Assembly: GCF_019890725.1 (NCBI RefSeq)
Contig: NZ_JAINZZ010000020.1
Location: 1 to 64,000 of the forward strand
DNA: 64,000 nt
Direction of reading: 5' to 3'
From: Actinacidiphila acidipaludis
Lineage (GTDB): Bacteria; Actinomycetota; Actinomycetes; Streptomycetales; Streptomycetaceae
Shown here: piece by piece, positions 30,445-38,789 of the stretch
How the letters are laid out: each line of letters starts with the position of its first letter
Numbering within the stretch: the stretch's first letter is position 1
Made by a program: the position numbers and the translations under genes
Notes under the pieces: generated by a model
Told to the model about the DNA's origin: nothing
Databases searched by the model: none
The model's input: the letters and a program-made list of their open reading frames with translations, nothing else

Positions 30445-32069
30445 TGGGCTTCGCCCGCACCTGCTCGGTCGCGCTGGTCGGCGTCGAAGGCGTCGTGGTC
30501 GAGGTCCAGGCCGACCTGGAACCCGGCGTCGCCGCCTTCGCCCTGGTCGGCCTGCCCGACAAGAGCCTCACCGAGAGCCGGGACCGGGTGCGCGCCGCCA
30601 TCGTGAACAGCGGCGAGACCTGGCCGCAGAAGAAGCTCACCGTCGGCCTCAGCCCGGCCTCCGTGCCCAAGGGCGGCTCGGGCTTCGACCTGGCGGTGGC
30701 CTGCGCGGTGCTGGCGGCGAACGACCGCATCGCCCCCGCCTCCATCGCCGACCTGATGATGATCGGCGAACTCGGCCTGGACGGTCGGGTCCGGCCGGTC
30801 CGGGGCGTCCTGCCGGCGGTGCTCGCCGCCGCCGACGCCGGATACCGGCAGGTGGTGGTGCCCGAACGGACCACCGCGGAGGCCGCGCTGGTCCCCGGGG
30901 TGTCCGTGCTCGGCGTCCGCTCCCTGCGGCAGCTCATCGCCGTCCTCAACGAGGAACCCGTCCCGGAGGAGGACGGGCACGGCCTCGACCTGGAGGGCCG
31001 GCCCGATCCGATGCTGGCCGGGCTCACCGTGCCCGGCGGCACCGGGGACGGCCTGGTGAGCAGCCTGGGCGGCGGCACGGCCGCAGCCGAACGCCGGGAC
31101 CTCGCCGACGTCGCCGGGCAGCCGGCCGCCCGGCTCGCCCTGGAGGTCGCCGCGGCCGGCGGACACCACCTCTACCTCAAGGGGCCGCCCGGCGCCGGCA
31201 AGACGATGCTGGCCGAGCGCCTCCCCGGGATCCTCCCGCCGCTCAGCCGGCAGGAGTCCCTGGAGGTCACGGCGGTCCACTCGGTGGCCGGCATCCTTCC
31301 GCCCGGCCGCCCGCTGGTCGACACACCGCCCTACTGCGCTCCCCACCACTCGGCCACCATGCCGTCCCTGGTCGGCGGCGGAAGCGGCCTTCCCCGGCCC
31401 GGAGCGGTGTCCCTGGCCCACCGCGGGGTGCTCTTCCTGGACGAGGCTCCGGAATTCAGCGTCCGCTCGCTGGACGCCCTGCGGCAGCCGCTGGAGTCGG
31501 GGCACATCGTGGTCGCGCGGACCGCCGGGGTGATGCGGCTGCCCGCCCGGTTCATGCTGGTGCTGGCCGCCAACCCCTGCCCCTGCGGGCGCTACTCGCT
31601 GCTCGGCGGCTGCGACTGCTCGCCGAACGCGGTGCGCCGCTACCAGGCCCGGCTGTCCGGCCCGCTGCTCGACCGGGTCGATCTGCGGGTCGAGGTCGAC
31701 ACGGTCAGCCGGAGCGAACTCATCGGCCACGGCCGCGGCGAGTCCAGCGCGCAGGTCGCGGCCCGCGTGCAGGAGGCGCGCGCCCGGGCCGCCGCCCGCT
31801 ACCGGGACACCCCCTGGCGGATGAACAGCGAGGTCCCCGGCCACGAGATCCGCACCCGCTGGCACGCCGCCCCCGGCGCCCTGCACGCCGCCGAGCGCGA
31901 CATGGAACGCGGTCTGCTCACCGCCCGCGGCCTGGACCGTGTCCTGCGCGTCTCCTGGACCCTCGCCGACCTCGCCGCCCACCCCAGGCCCGACGCCGGC
32001 GACGTCCTCAAGGCCCTCCAGCTCCGCAGCGGCTTCAACCGCGGCGCGGCCCTGGCGAGCACGGCGTGA
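30444..32069 (+). CDS. yifB: Mg-chelatase-like AAA+ ATPase YifB/ComM
   Basis: 541 aa from ATG 30444 ([16 protein letters not shown]); GTG 30441 one codon earlier is possible. The N-terminal lon-like/ChlI region ends in LKGPPGAGKTMLAERLPGILPP (Walker A about 247-260), with Walker B LFLDEAPEFS, a NPCPCGRYSLLGGCDCS Cys cluster and an ATPase lid at the end. In transforming bacteria ComM is a branch-migration helicase that aids integration of incoming DNA. It is intact, and overlaps dprA by 4 bp (GTGAGC start region). Confidence 0.94.
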   Translation: MGFARTCSVALVGVEGVVVEVQADLEPGVAAFALVGLPDKSLTESRDRVRAAIVNSGETWPQKKLTVGLSPASVPKGGSGFDLAVACAVLAANDRIAPASIADLMMIGELGLDGRVRPVRGVLPAVLAAADAGYRQVVVPERTTAEAALVPGVSVLGVRSLRQLIAVLNEEPVPEEDGHGLDLEGRPDPMLAGLTVPGGTGDGLVSSLGGGTAAAERRDLADVAGQPAARLALEVAAAGGHHLYLKGPPGAGKTMLAERLPGILPPLSRQESLEVTAVHSVAGILPPGRPLVDTPPYCAPHHSATMPSLVGGGSGLPRPGAVSLAHRGVLFLDEAPEFSVRSLDALRQPLESGHIVVARTAGVMRLPARFMLVLAANPCPCGRYSLLGGCDCSPNAVRRYQARLSGPLLDRVDLRVEVDTVSRSELIGHGRGESSAQVAARVQEARARAAARYRDTPWRMNSEVPGHEIRTRWHAAPGALHAAERDMERGLLTARGLDRVLRVSWTLADLAAHPRPDAGDVLKALQLRSGFNRGAALASTA

Positions 32070-33019
32070 GCCCCCGGCAGGAGGCGTCCGGGCCCCGGCC
32101 GGGGCCCGAGGAAGCCTCGGAGAGCGCGCAGGGAGCGGGGCCAGGGCTCTGGGCCGGGGCCGTGCCCGGGCAGTCGCCCGGGGCCGTGCCGTACGCCGGG
32201 CCGGGCGACGGACCCGCGCAGGTGCCGGGCCCGCCACCGAACCGGCTCGGGCCGGGAGCGGCGGCTGTGGAGGAGGAGCTGCGGCGCTACTACGCACGGG
32301 GCGGGGCCGCCGGGCGGGACGGCCTGGACGCGACCGCCGGATGGCAGGAGCGGCTCGCCCGGGTGGCCCTGACCAGGGTCGCCGAGCCGGGAGACCCGGT
32401 GATGGGGCGGGCGGTGCGCGAACTGGGCGCGGAGGAGGCACTGCGGGCCGCGCGGACCGGCAGGAAGTTCCTGGGGGCCGGCCCGCGCCGCACCGAGGGC
32501 TATCTGCTGCGGGCGCCGCGCGCCGACCCGGTCGGTGACCTGGCGGCGGCCCTGCGGGTGGGCGGCCGTTTCGTCTGCCCGGGCGACGGCGACTGGCCAG
32601 GCCAGCTGGACGACCTCGGCGACGAACGCCCCTACGGGCTGTGGGTCCGCGGTGATGCCTCGCTGCGGATGTGGGCGCTGCGCTCCGTCGCGGTGGTCGG
32701 CGCCCGGGCCTGCACCGACTACGGCGTCCACATGGCCGCCCTGCTCGGGTCGGGCCTGGCGGCGGCCGGCTGGGTGGTGGTCTCCGGGGCCGCCTACGGA
32801 GTCGACGGCGCGGCCCACCGGGCCGCGCTGGCGGCGGGCGGAGCCACCATCGGCGTGGTGGCCGGCGGGGTCGACGTGGCGTATCCGCGCGGCAACGCCG
32901 ACCTCATCGGGCGGATCGCCGAACACGGTCTGCTGATCGGGGAGTTGCCGCCCGGCGATCATCCGACCCGCAGCCGGTGTGTTAACTGCACCAAGCATCT
33001 CCGATCGTGGAGGAGATGA
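32066..33019 (+). pseudogene. dprA: dprA, 5' fragment, interrupted by a mobile element
   Basis: The first 304 residues are a DprA: a Gly/Pro-rich N-terminus (1-60), a helical SAM-like part, then the Rossmann-like fold SVAVVGARACTDYGVHMAALLGSGLAAAGWVVVSGAAYGVDGAAH and TIGVVAGGVDVAYPRGNADLIGRI. It stops at ELPPGDHPTRSR, exactly where RFVLRNRVIAAL should follow; the rest of the gene begins again at 37978. The last 13 codons (32978-33019) come from the inserted element, so the product is a chimera lacking the second half of the DprA core. Function probably lost. Confidence 0.92.
32986..32995 (+). repeat. Left subterminal inverted repeat CTGCACCAAG
   Basis: CTGCACCAAG at 32986-32995; its exact reverse complement CTTGGTGCAG is at 37962-37971. 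The left arm lies 8 bp inside the GG of the junction, the right arm 4 bp inside. Such arms are the usual recombinase binding sites of tyrosine-recombinase elements. Confidence 0.75.
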
Positions 33020-34239
33020 TCTACGCCTGCGAGGGATTTCAGTTGCAAGACTTGCGCCACCAGCTGATCGAGGGCCTGACCGACGTGCCGCGTATCGGTT
33101 CGGTCGTCGAGCTGGAGCACGTACCCGGGCACGCCGTTCTCGCCCCGGATGGGACTCACGTTGCCCCCGTCGTTTCGTACCTCCGGAACTTGATCCTGGA
33201 CGACAACAGGCCCCTGACCGCGAAGAGCTACGCGTACGACCTCCTGCGGTGGTACCGGCTGCTGTGGTTCCTCGACGTCCCTTGGGACCGGGCGACCGAG
33301 GCAGAAGCGTCCGCGCTCGTGGGCTGGCTCCGCGTCGCCCCGAACCCACAGCGGCGCCGCCGGAACCCGAACGCTCCGCAGCCTGGCTCGGTCAACCCAC
33401 GCACCGGCAAGCCATACCTCAAACCCGGGTACGCCCCCAGCACGATCAACCACTGCCTGACCGTGGTCTGCAGCTTCTACGCCTACCACCGGTACTACAA
33501 CCGCGGCCCGCTGGTCAATCCGGTCCCTGAATCGCGCACCATGCGCCGAGCCCTGGCCCATAGGGCACCGGACAGCGAGGTGCCAGAGCTTCGCCGGGCC
33601 CGGCTGCGGCAGCGGGTCCGCCGGGGCGACCCCCGTTCGATCCCCGACGCGATGTGGGACGAGTTCTTCGAGGCTATGACGTGCGACCGCGACCGGGCCG
33701 CCACCCTGCTCTACGTCTCCAGCGGCTCCCGCGCGAGCGAACTGCTCGGCGTCACCCCCGGCGACATTGACTGGCCCAAGCAGCTCATCTGGGTGGTCAC
33801 CAAGGGCACCGACGACCGCGAGCAGGTGCCGGCCAGCCCGCAGGCCCTGACCGTCCTGGCCGCCTACCTCGACCACATCGGACTGCCGCCCGCCGGCGAA
33901 CCGATCCTTCGCGCACGGCGAGGACCAGACCGGCCGCTGACCTACTGGGCGATGCGGCGGGTCATCCAGCGGGCGAACGAGAAGCTCGGCACCAACTGGA
34001 CCCTTCATGACCTGCGGCACACTGCCGCGACCAGGATGGCGAACGACCCCAATCTCACACTCGCCGAGGTCCGCGCGATCATGCGGCACACCGACTTGGC
34101 CACCACCGGCCGCTACCTGAACGCCCGGGTCGAGGACCTCTTCGACGCCCTGCAGGCCCACTACAACCGGCCGCGCGTCCAGCGCACGTTCACCGCCGGC
34201 TACGACCCCGAGGACATCAAGGCGGTGTTCGGTGCCTAG
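33007..34239 (+). CDS. Tyrosine recombinase A of the dprA element
   Basis: 410 aa from GTG 33007; ATG 33016 is equally possible, because the dprA chimera stops at 33017-33019 (ATGA overlap). The N-terminal SAM-like domain (about 50-190) has the shape of an integrase core-binding domain. The catalytic domain has all six residues: R242 (SGSRASEL), K266 (TKGTD), H334 and R337 (LHDLRHTAATRM), H361 and Y370 (RHTDLATTGRYL). Hence a catalytically complete strand-transfer enzyme. Start choice depends on re-initiation from dprA: GGAGGAG touches the ATG. The next gene starts 8 bp before its stop. Confidence 0.93.
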   Translation: MEEMIYACEGFQLQDLRHQLIEGLTDVPRIGSVVELEHVPGHAVLAPDGTHVAPVVSYLRNLILDDNRPLTAKSYAYDLLRWYRLLWFLDVPWDRATEAEASALVGWLRVAPNPQRRRRNPNAPQPGSVNPRTGKPYLKPGYAPSTINHCLTVVCSFYAYHRYYNRGPLVNPVPESRTMRRALAHRAPDSEVPELRRARLRQRVRRGDPRSIPDAMWDEFFEAMTCDRDRAATLLYVSSGSRASELLGVTPGDIDWPKQLIWVVTKGTDDREQVPASPQALTVLAAYLDHIGLPPAGEPILRARRGPDRPLTYWAMRRVIQRANEKLGTNWTLHDLRHTAATRMANDPNLTLAEVRAIMRHTDLATTGRYLNARVEDLFDALQAHYNRPRVQRTFTAGYDPEDIKAVFGA

Positions 34240-36715
34240 CCGCACGACGGTCGAGACCTACACGGTCCGCAACCGGCGCCAGCGCTACGACAAGACGCCC
34301 AGGCCGAAGGACCCCACGCGGTTCACCAGAGCCGCAGTGAAGGCAGCCCCGGCGCCACGGCCCGCGAAGCCTCCGGCACCGTTCGGGGACCTGTCGAGGG
34401 CCAGCGTCAACGACCTGTGTGATCTCGCCGCCGACATGCTGCCCGCCCAGACCCGATCCGCGGTCGAAAAGCGCAGGGCCGGAATCCGGATGCTCTTCGG
34501 CCACCTGGAAACACAGCCGGGGGAGACCTGGCAGGAACGCTGGGAGGCCAGCGGCTTCAACGAGGAGAACGCGCCCGCGATCAACGTCCTCGCGCGGCCC
34601 GGGGTCGGCTACGACAGCAGCAACATGCTCTCAGCGCTGAAGATGGCCTTCGCCGCGCGCATCATCCAGCCCAGCCTCCCGGGATTCAGGGCGAACAAGT
34701 TCTCCGACTACCCCGAGCCGTTCCGCAAGGTTCAACGGGACGTCCGGCTGGACGAGTTCTTCAAGACGGCGGACGCCCAGCAGCAGCTCAGCGTGGTTCA
34801 CCGGCAGCGCGCGAAGTTCGACATCGCCTGCGCCCTCACCACGCAGGGCATCGCCTTGGACCACCTGACCCCGTCCGCCCTGCTGCACTACTCCCTGGAG
34901 AACAAGCGGCTGGGTCTCACCCACGGCGCAAACAAGGACACCACCCGTTTCGCGGCGCTGGGCGCCTGGGAGATCCTGCACAAGATGGGGCATTTCCCAC
35001 CCGGGACGGCCCCGACCCTCCGGACCTACATCTACGACGGTCAGCGGACCGTCGAGGAACTGGTCGACCGCTACAGCATCACCAACGCCGGTGTCCGGCA
35101 ACTGCTGATTGACTACCTGACCAGGCGGAAGGCGGACACCGACTACATCACCCTGGAAGGACTGGCCCGGAACCTGACCAGCCTGTTCTGGTCTGTCATC
35201 GAGGAACTCAACCCCCAGCAGGAGGACCTGCACCTCAGCCAGGAGCTCTACGACCAATGGAGGGCCGAGCTGCGCTACTGGAGGAAGGACGGCAAGGCCG
35301 ACCGGACCCGGTTCCGCAAGGACGACGCCGCCATCTTGCTGGCCGTCCGCGGCCTCTACGTCGATCTGCACAGCTGGGCCATCGCAGAGCCGGAGCGCTG
35401 GGCACAGTGGGTGGCTCCCTGCCCCATCCTGCCCCGCGACCTTAAGGGGTTCGGCAAGCGCCGGCGCGAAGTGAACCGTCGGATGGCCGACCGCACCCGC
35501 GTCCGCCAGCCTCTGTTGCCGGTCCTTGCCCGCCACGTCGAGGACCGCCACGAGCACCTCGCCGGCCTCCTGGAGGCGGCCCGTCCGGTCCCGCTGGGTC
35601 AGCCGTTCGAGCACCAGGGGCGCCCCTACACCCGCACCGACTCCCGCGAGGACCGCAGGCGGGCCAACATCCTCACCGAGCCGTCCGTCCGCGTCATCGA
35701 CGACGACACGGGCGAGATGATCAACGTGACCATGGCGGAGGACGCAGCGTTCTGGGAGTGGGTGGCAATCGAGGTTCTACGGCACAGCGGCATCCGCGTC
35801 GAGGAACTCGTGGAGCTGACCCACCTCAGCATCCGCCAATACGAACGGCCCAGCGGCGAGGTGATCGCCCTCTTGGTCGTCGCACCCTCGAAGAGCGAAC
35901 GCGAGCGTGTCATCCCCATGTCCGCCGAGCTCTTCCACGCCGTCGCGCAGATCATCCGGCGACAAACCCGAAACGGTCAGGCCGTTCCACTCCTCAGCCG
36001 CTACGACGGACACGAAAAGAACTGGTCAGAGCCCATGCCCTTCCTGTTCCAGCGGCAACTCGGCTCCGCCCGCAACGTCATGGCACCCGGCACGGTTCTG
36101 AGCATGCTCGCCCGCAGCTGCGAGGAGATCGCCGAATACAACCTGGACTTCGCCGGCACCAAGTTCACCCCGCACGACTTCCGCCGGCTGTTCGCCACCG
36201 AGATCGTCAACAGCGGCCTGCCGATCCACATCGGCGCCGCCCTGCTCGGACACCTGAACCTTCAGACCACGCAGGGCTACGTCGCCGTCTTCGCCGAGGA
36301 CATCGTGCAGCACTACCAGGAGTTCCTGAACCACCGCCGAACCCTGCGACCCGAACACGAGTACCCGGAGGTCACGGCGCAGGAGTGGGCCGAGTTCGAA
36401 GAGCACTTCGACAAGCGCAAGGTCGAGCTCGGCAGCTGCGCTCGACCCTACGGATCACCCTGCCAGCATGAGCACGCGTGCATCCGATGCCCGATGCTCC
36501 AGATCAATCCCAAGATGCTGCCGCGGCTCGCCGAGATCGAGAAAGACCTGCTCCTCCGCCGCAAACGAGCAGAGGACGAGCAGTGGCTCGGCGAGGTCGA
36601 AGGCATCGACCTGACCCTGACCTTCGTCCGCACCAAACAGGCCGACGCAGCACGGCTCACACGTCGTGCCCCCGTCACCCTCGGAATCCCGACCACCCGC
36701 CCGCAATCCGACTGA
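34232..36715 (+). CDS. Large tyrosine recombinase B of the dprA element
   Basis: 827 aa, starting at GTG 34232 inside the end of recombinase A (8-bp overlap). A long N-terminal region (1-470) of mostly alpha-helical character with no recognised domain precedes the catalytic domain: R522 (SGIRVEEL), K554 (PSKSERERVIPM), H648 and R651 (TPHDFRRLFATEI), H674 and Y683 (GHLNLQTTQGYVAV). All six are present. After it lies a compact Cys/His group, CARPYGSPCQHEHACIRC at about 735-752, a probable zinc finger, then a helical tail. Large integrases of this build are paired with a smaller one in Tn554-like elements. Confidence 0.92.
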   Translation: MPSRTTVETYTVRNRRQRYDKTPRPKDPTRFTRAAVKAAPAPRPAKPPAPFGDLSRASVNDLCDLAADMLPAQTRSAVEKRRAGIRMLFGHLETQPGETWQERWEASGFNEENAPAINVLARPGVGYDSSNMLSALKMAFAARIIQPSLPGFRANKFSDYPEPFRKVQRDVRLDEFFKTADAQQQLSVVHRQRAKFDIACALTTQGIALDHLTPSALLHYSLENKRLGLTHGANKDTTRFAALGAWEILHKMGHFPPGTAPTLRTYIYDGQRTVEELVDRYSITNAGVRQLLIDYLTRRKADTDYITLEGLARNLTSLFWSVIEELNPQQEDLHLSQELYDQWRAELRYWRKDGKADRTRFRKDDAAILLAVRGLYVDLHSWAIAEPERWAQWVAPCPILPRDLKGFGKRRREVNRRMADRTRVRQPLLPVLARHVEDRHEHLAGLLEAARPVPLGQPFEHQGRPYTRTDSREDRRRANILTEPSVRVIDDDTGEMINVTMAEDAAFWEWVAIEVLRHSGIRVEELVELTHLSIRQYERPSGEVIALLVVAPSKSERERVIPMSAELFHAVAQIIRRQTRNGQAVPLLSRYDGHEKNWSEPMPFLFQRQLGSARNVMAPGTVLSMLARSCEEIAEYNLDFAGTKFTPHDFRRLFATEIVNSGLPIHIGAALLGHLNLQTTQGYVAVFAEDIVQHYQEFLNHRRTLRPEHEYPEVTAQEWAEFEEHFDKRKVELGSCARPYGSPCQHEHACIRCPMLQINPKMLPRLAEIEKDLLLRRKRAEDEQWLGEVEGIDLTLTFVRTKQADAARLTRRAPVTLGIPTTRPQSD

Positions 36716-36770
36716 CAGCCGCAATCGGCTCCCCGCCCGACGAGCAGGTGCCCGCAGGCCCGGCACGAAC

Positions 36771-36809
36771 GGGGATGGTCCTGACGACCGCCGTCGCCAG
36801 GACCACCCC
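36771..36809. terminator. Bidirectional terminator inside the element
   Basis: GGGGATGGTCCTG (36771-36783) pairs with CAGGACCACCCC (36798-36809), with one mismatch, between the convergent recombinase B and nuclease-like genes. Confidence 0.65.
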
Positions 36810-36825
36810 ACATCCGCGGCAGCGT

Positions 36826-37827
36826 TTACTCGGTCAACGTGAGCCCGAGATCGACCGCCAGCTTCTTGGCGGCGTCCAAGTCGGCCGCATCGGCGTTCGC
36901 CCGCAGAGCGAAGGAGATCGGCACGTCCGCATTGTCCAGCGTCTGCAGCATCACCCCGACGCCCACGAAGGGGGTGTCGTCCGGCAGCAACTCGGCGAGG
37001 CGGGGAGCCCAGCTCATCGGTGATCTCATCCAGGACATGCCGGTGCGGGCGATGTCGACCAACAGGATGGTCGGCCTGGCCTCGGCCTGCTTGACCTTCT
37101 GCTCGTCGTTCAGCACGGCCAGCACCTGGCCCTCGACATCCTCAAGATGCCCGGACAGCTCGAACCCGTCCTCGACTACCACGGACGTCCCGGCCTCAGC
37201 CGGAGCCTCGAACACCCGCACAGTGAGAGCCAGCTGCGGAGTGGCCGCCCACGGCCGCTCCAGCTGGGTAACCGCGGACCCCCACGCGCGGTTGCGGACT
37301 CGGGTGAGCGTCTCCTCGACGATCGCCTCGCGAACGTCCTTCTTGATCTCAAGCGGCCGTTCGCGGCAGACGAGATGGACGATCGCCGGGAGCCCGGCCT
37401 CATCAAGGGTGGACGTCAGCTCCTTCTCCAGATCCTTCAAGCCGTTGAGCCGACGCGCCTTCACCTCGATGCTGAGATTCGCCTCCCGCAAGATCAGATC
37501 CGGTTCGGGACTCCCGTTCCGAGTGCCGAAGTCGAACGGGACACCGGCGCGAGCGAGCTTCGCGCCGGCAACCAGCTCGGCGCGGACGATCATGAGGTCG
37601 TCGTCCGTCTTGGCCCTGAGGAAGTCCCTCTTCGGCTGCCCGAGGTGCAGGGGCTGGGCGCGCTCCAAGGTCCCGATGATGTCGTCGAACGCCTGCAGGA
37701 CGGACCGTCGGAAGCTCGTGGGGTGGTCGCCATCTTCCGCGGTGTCGAAAAGATCCCGCAGGGGATGGGAGGCGGGAGTGGCACCCATCCAGGCCGTGAG
37801 CGAGGGAAAGAGGTTCGGCGAGTTCAT
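36826..37827 (-). CDS. PD-(D/E)XK nuclease-like cargo protein
   Basis: 333 aa, unrelated to any named family I know. A conserved-looking core reads RAGVPFDFGTRNGSPEPDL then SIEVKAR. With E84 in the preceding helix, D110 of EPD, E121 and K123, this is the E...D...ExK layout of PD-(D/E)XK nucleases. The C-terminal half alternates strands and helices (ILLVDIARTGMSW; VPISFALRANADAADLDAAKKLAVDLG) and is not recognised. Start ATG 37827 has AAGGA 6-7 nt upstream. It is the only gene of the element on the minus strand, so probably independent cargo. Possible roles: defence against phage or plasmids, or processing of transfer intermediates; neither is shown. Confidence 0.68.
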   Translation of the reverse strand: MNSPNLFPSLTAWMGATPASHPLRDLFDTAEDGDHPTSFRRSVLQAFDDIIGTLERAQPLHLGQPKRDFLRAKTDDDLMIVRAELVAGAKLARAGVPFDFGTRNGSPEPDLILREANLSIEVKARRLNGLKDLEKELTSTLDEAGLPAIVHLVCRERPLEIKKDVREAIVEETLTRVRNRAWGSAVTQLERPWAATPQLALTVRVFEAPAEAGTSVVVEDGFELSGHLEDVEGQVLAVLNDEQKVKQAEARPTILLVDIARTGMSWMRSPMSWAPRLAELLPDDTPFVGVGVMLQTLDNADVPISFALRANADAADLDAAKKLAVDLGLTLTE

Positions 37828-37961
37828 CGGTGTCCTTCGAGATCATGCCGGAGGTCGGACGCTGCACGGCAACCGAGCCACACTACGTCTGTCGCACAAA
37901 CGACCGCAGGGAGTTTTCAGCCCTCGGCGCCGACTCGGATCACCATGGCCAGCCCACTTGA

Positions 37962-37971
37962 CTTGGTGCAG
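37962..37971 (-). repeat. Right subterminal inverted repeat CTTGGTGCAG
   Basis: Exact reverse complement of the left copy at 32986-32995. After it come AGAA and the junction GGTTC. See the left copy. Confidence 0.75.
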
Positions 37972-37977
37972 AGAAGG

Positions 37978-38475
37978 TTCGTGCTCCGCAACCGGGTCAT
38001 CGCCGCGCTGACCCGCGGCACGGTGGTGGTCGAAGCCCGCTACCGCAGCGGTTCCTTGATCACCGCCCGCCGCGCCACGGCCCTGGGCCGGATCACCATA
38101 GGAGTGCCGGGCCCGTGCACCAGCGGCCTGTCCGAGGGCGTGCACGAACTCCTGCGCAAGGACGCGGTGGTGGTCACCGACGCCGCCGAAGTGCTGGAGA
38201 TGGTGGGGGAGATCGGCGCCGACCTGGCTCCCGTGCGCCGAGGAGCGGCGCTGCCCCGGGACCGGCTGCCCGCCGCGACGGCCCGGGTCCTCGAGGCCCT
38301 TCCTGGGCACGGGACGGCCACCGCCGAGGACCTCGCCGCGGCCGCCGGAGCGGGTGTCCCCGACACGCTCGGGCGACTCCACGAATTGCGTGCACTGGGG
38401 TTCGTCGAACGCACGGACACCGGGTGGATGTTGGTCCGTACCGCCCACGAAGGGCGGCCCGGTCGGACCGGTTGA
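37978..38475 (+). pseudogene. dprA: dprA, 3' fragment
   Basis: 165 residues continuing DprA: RFVLRNRVIAALTRGTVVVEARYRSGSLITARRATALGRITIGVPGPCTSGLSEGVHELLR, then the C-terminal winged-helix-like region ending LHELRALGFVERTDTGWMLVRT. It lacks its own promoter and normal start. An in-frame ATG at 37945 lies in the element end (MASPLDLVQR then dprA), without a good Shine-Dalgarno, so a fragment might be translated at low level. Intact dprA would be 469 aa (32066-32977 plus 37978-38475). Confidence 0.9.
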
Positions 38476-38789
38476 CGCTATGGACACACCATCAGGTGAC
38501 AGCACAACGCCGTGACCTGGGGTGATCGCGGAAGCCGCGGCGGCGCCCGCGGAGGATGCGCATCATGGCCCACAGGCCCGCCACGCGGCCCCCGCCAGGG
38601 GACCGCCCGCGGGCCGGCCGGGACGGCTTTCACAGAGGAACGTATCTGCGCATATTGCAGACCGATGACGTAGCAGCCAGCGACGCCGTGGTCACGCTAC
38701 GCTCGCGAAGGCTTGATTCCCCGGCCGCACCCACCCGTACGCGATCGCCCCGATCGTTCACCGCTCCGCAGAACGGCACTTCACGACGC
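38476..38789 (+). promoter_or_regulatory. Region between dprA remnant and whiG
   Basis: 314 bp, no gene. It must hold the whiG promoter. The frame of whiG is open back to 38556, but the conserved WhiG N-terminus starts at ATG 38790, so the part before it is taken as leader or promoter. No strong hairpin or operator was recognised. Confidence 0.4.

Larger units (their letters stand above)
32978..37977. mobile_element. 5.0-kb paired-tyrosine-recombinase element inserted in dprA
   Basis: Inserted between CGG (32975-32977) and TTC (37978-37980) of dprA. Removing exactly 5,000 bp joins them in frame and restores the DprA motif SRFVLRNR. GGT occurs at both junctions (32976-32978 and 37976-37978), so the exact crossover is uncertain by up to 3 bp. 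Content: two recombinase genes on the plus strand (33007-36715), a terminator, and a nuclease-like gene on the minus strand (36826-37827). Codon usage looks less G/C-biased than in the neighbours. Reminiscent of Tn554 (tnpA/tnpB, insertion in radC), but no tnpC is seen. No TSD longer than 3 bp. Confidence 0.88.

Noticed and set aside
34631..35614. Minus-strand frame inside recombinase B
   Set aside because: Shadow; no start signal and composition as expected for the complement.
36478..37023. Plus-strand frame that might encode a TnpC-like third recombination protein
   Set aside because: It overlaps recombinase B and the antisense strand of the cargo gene, and has a repetitive Arg/Pro composition, no Shine-Dalgarno and no resemblance to TnpC.
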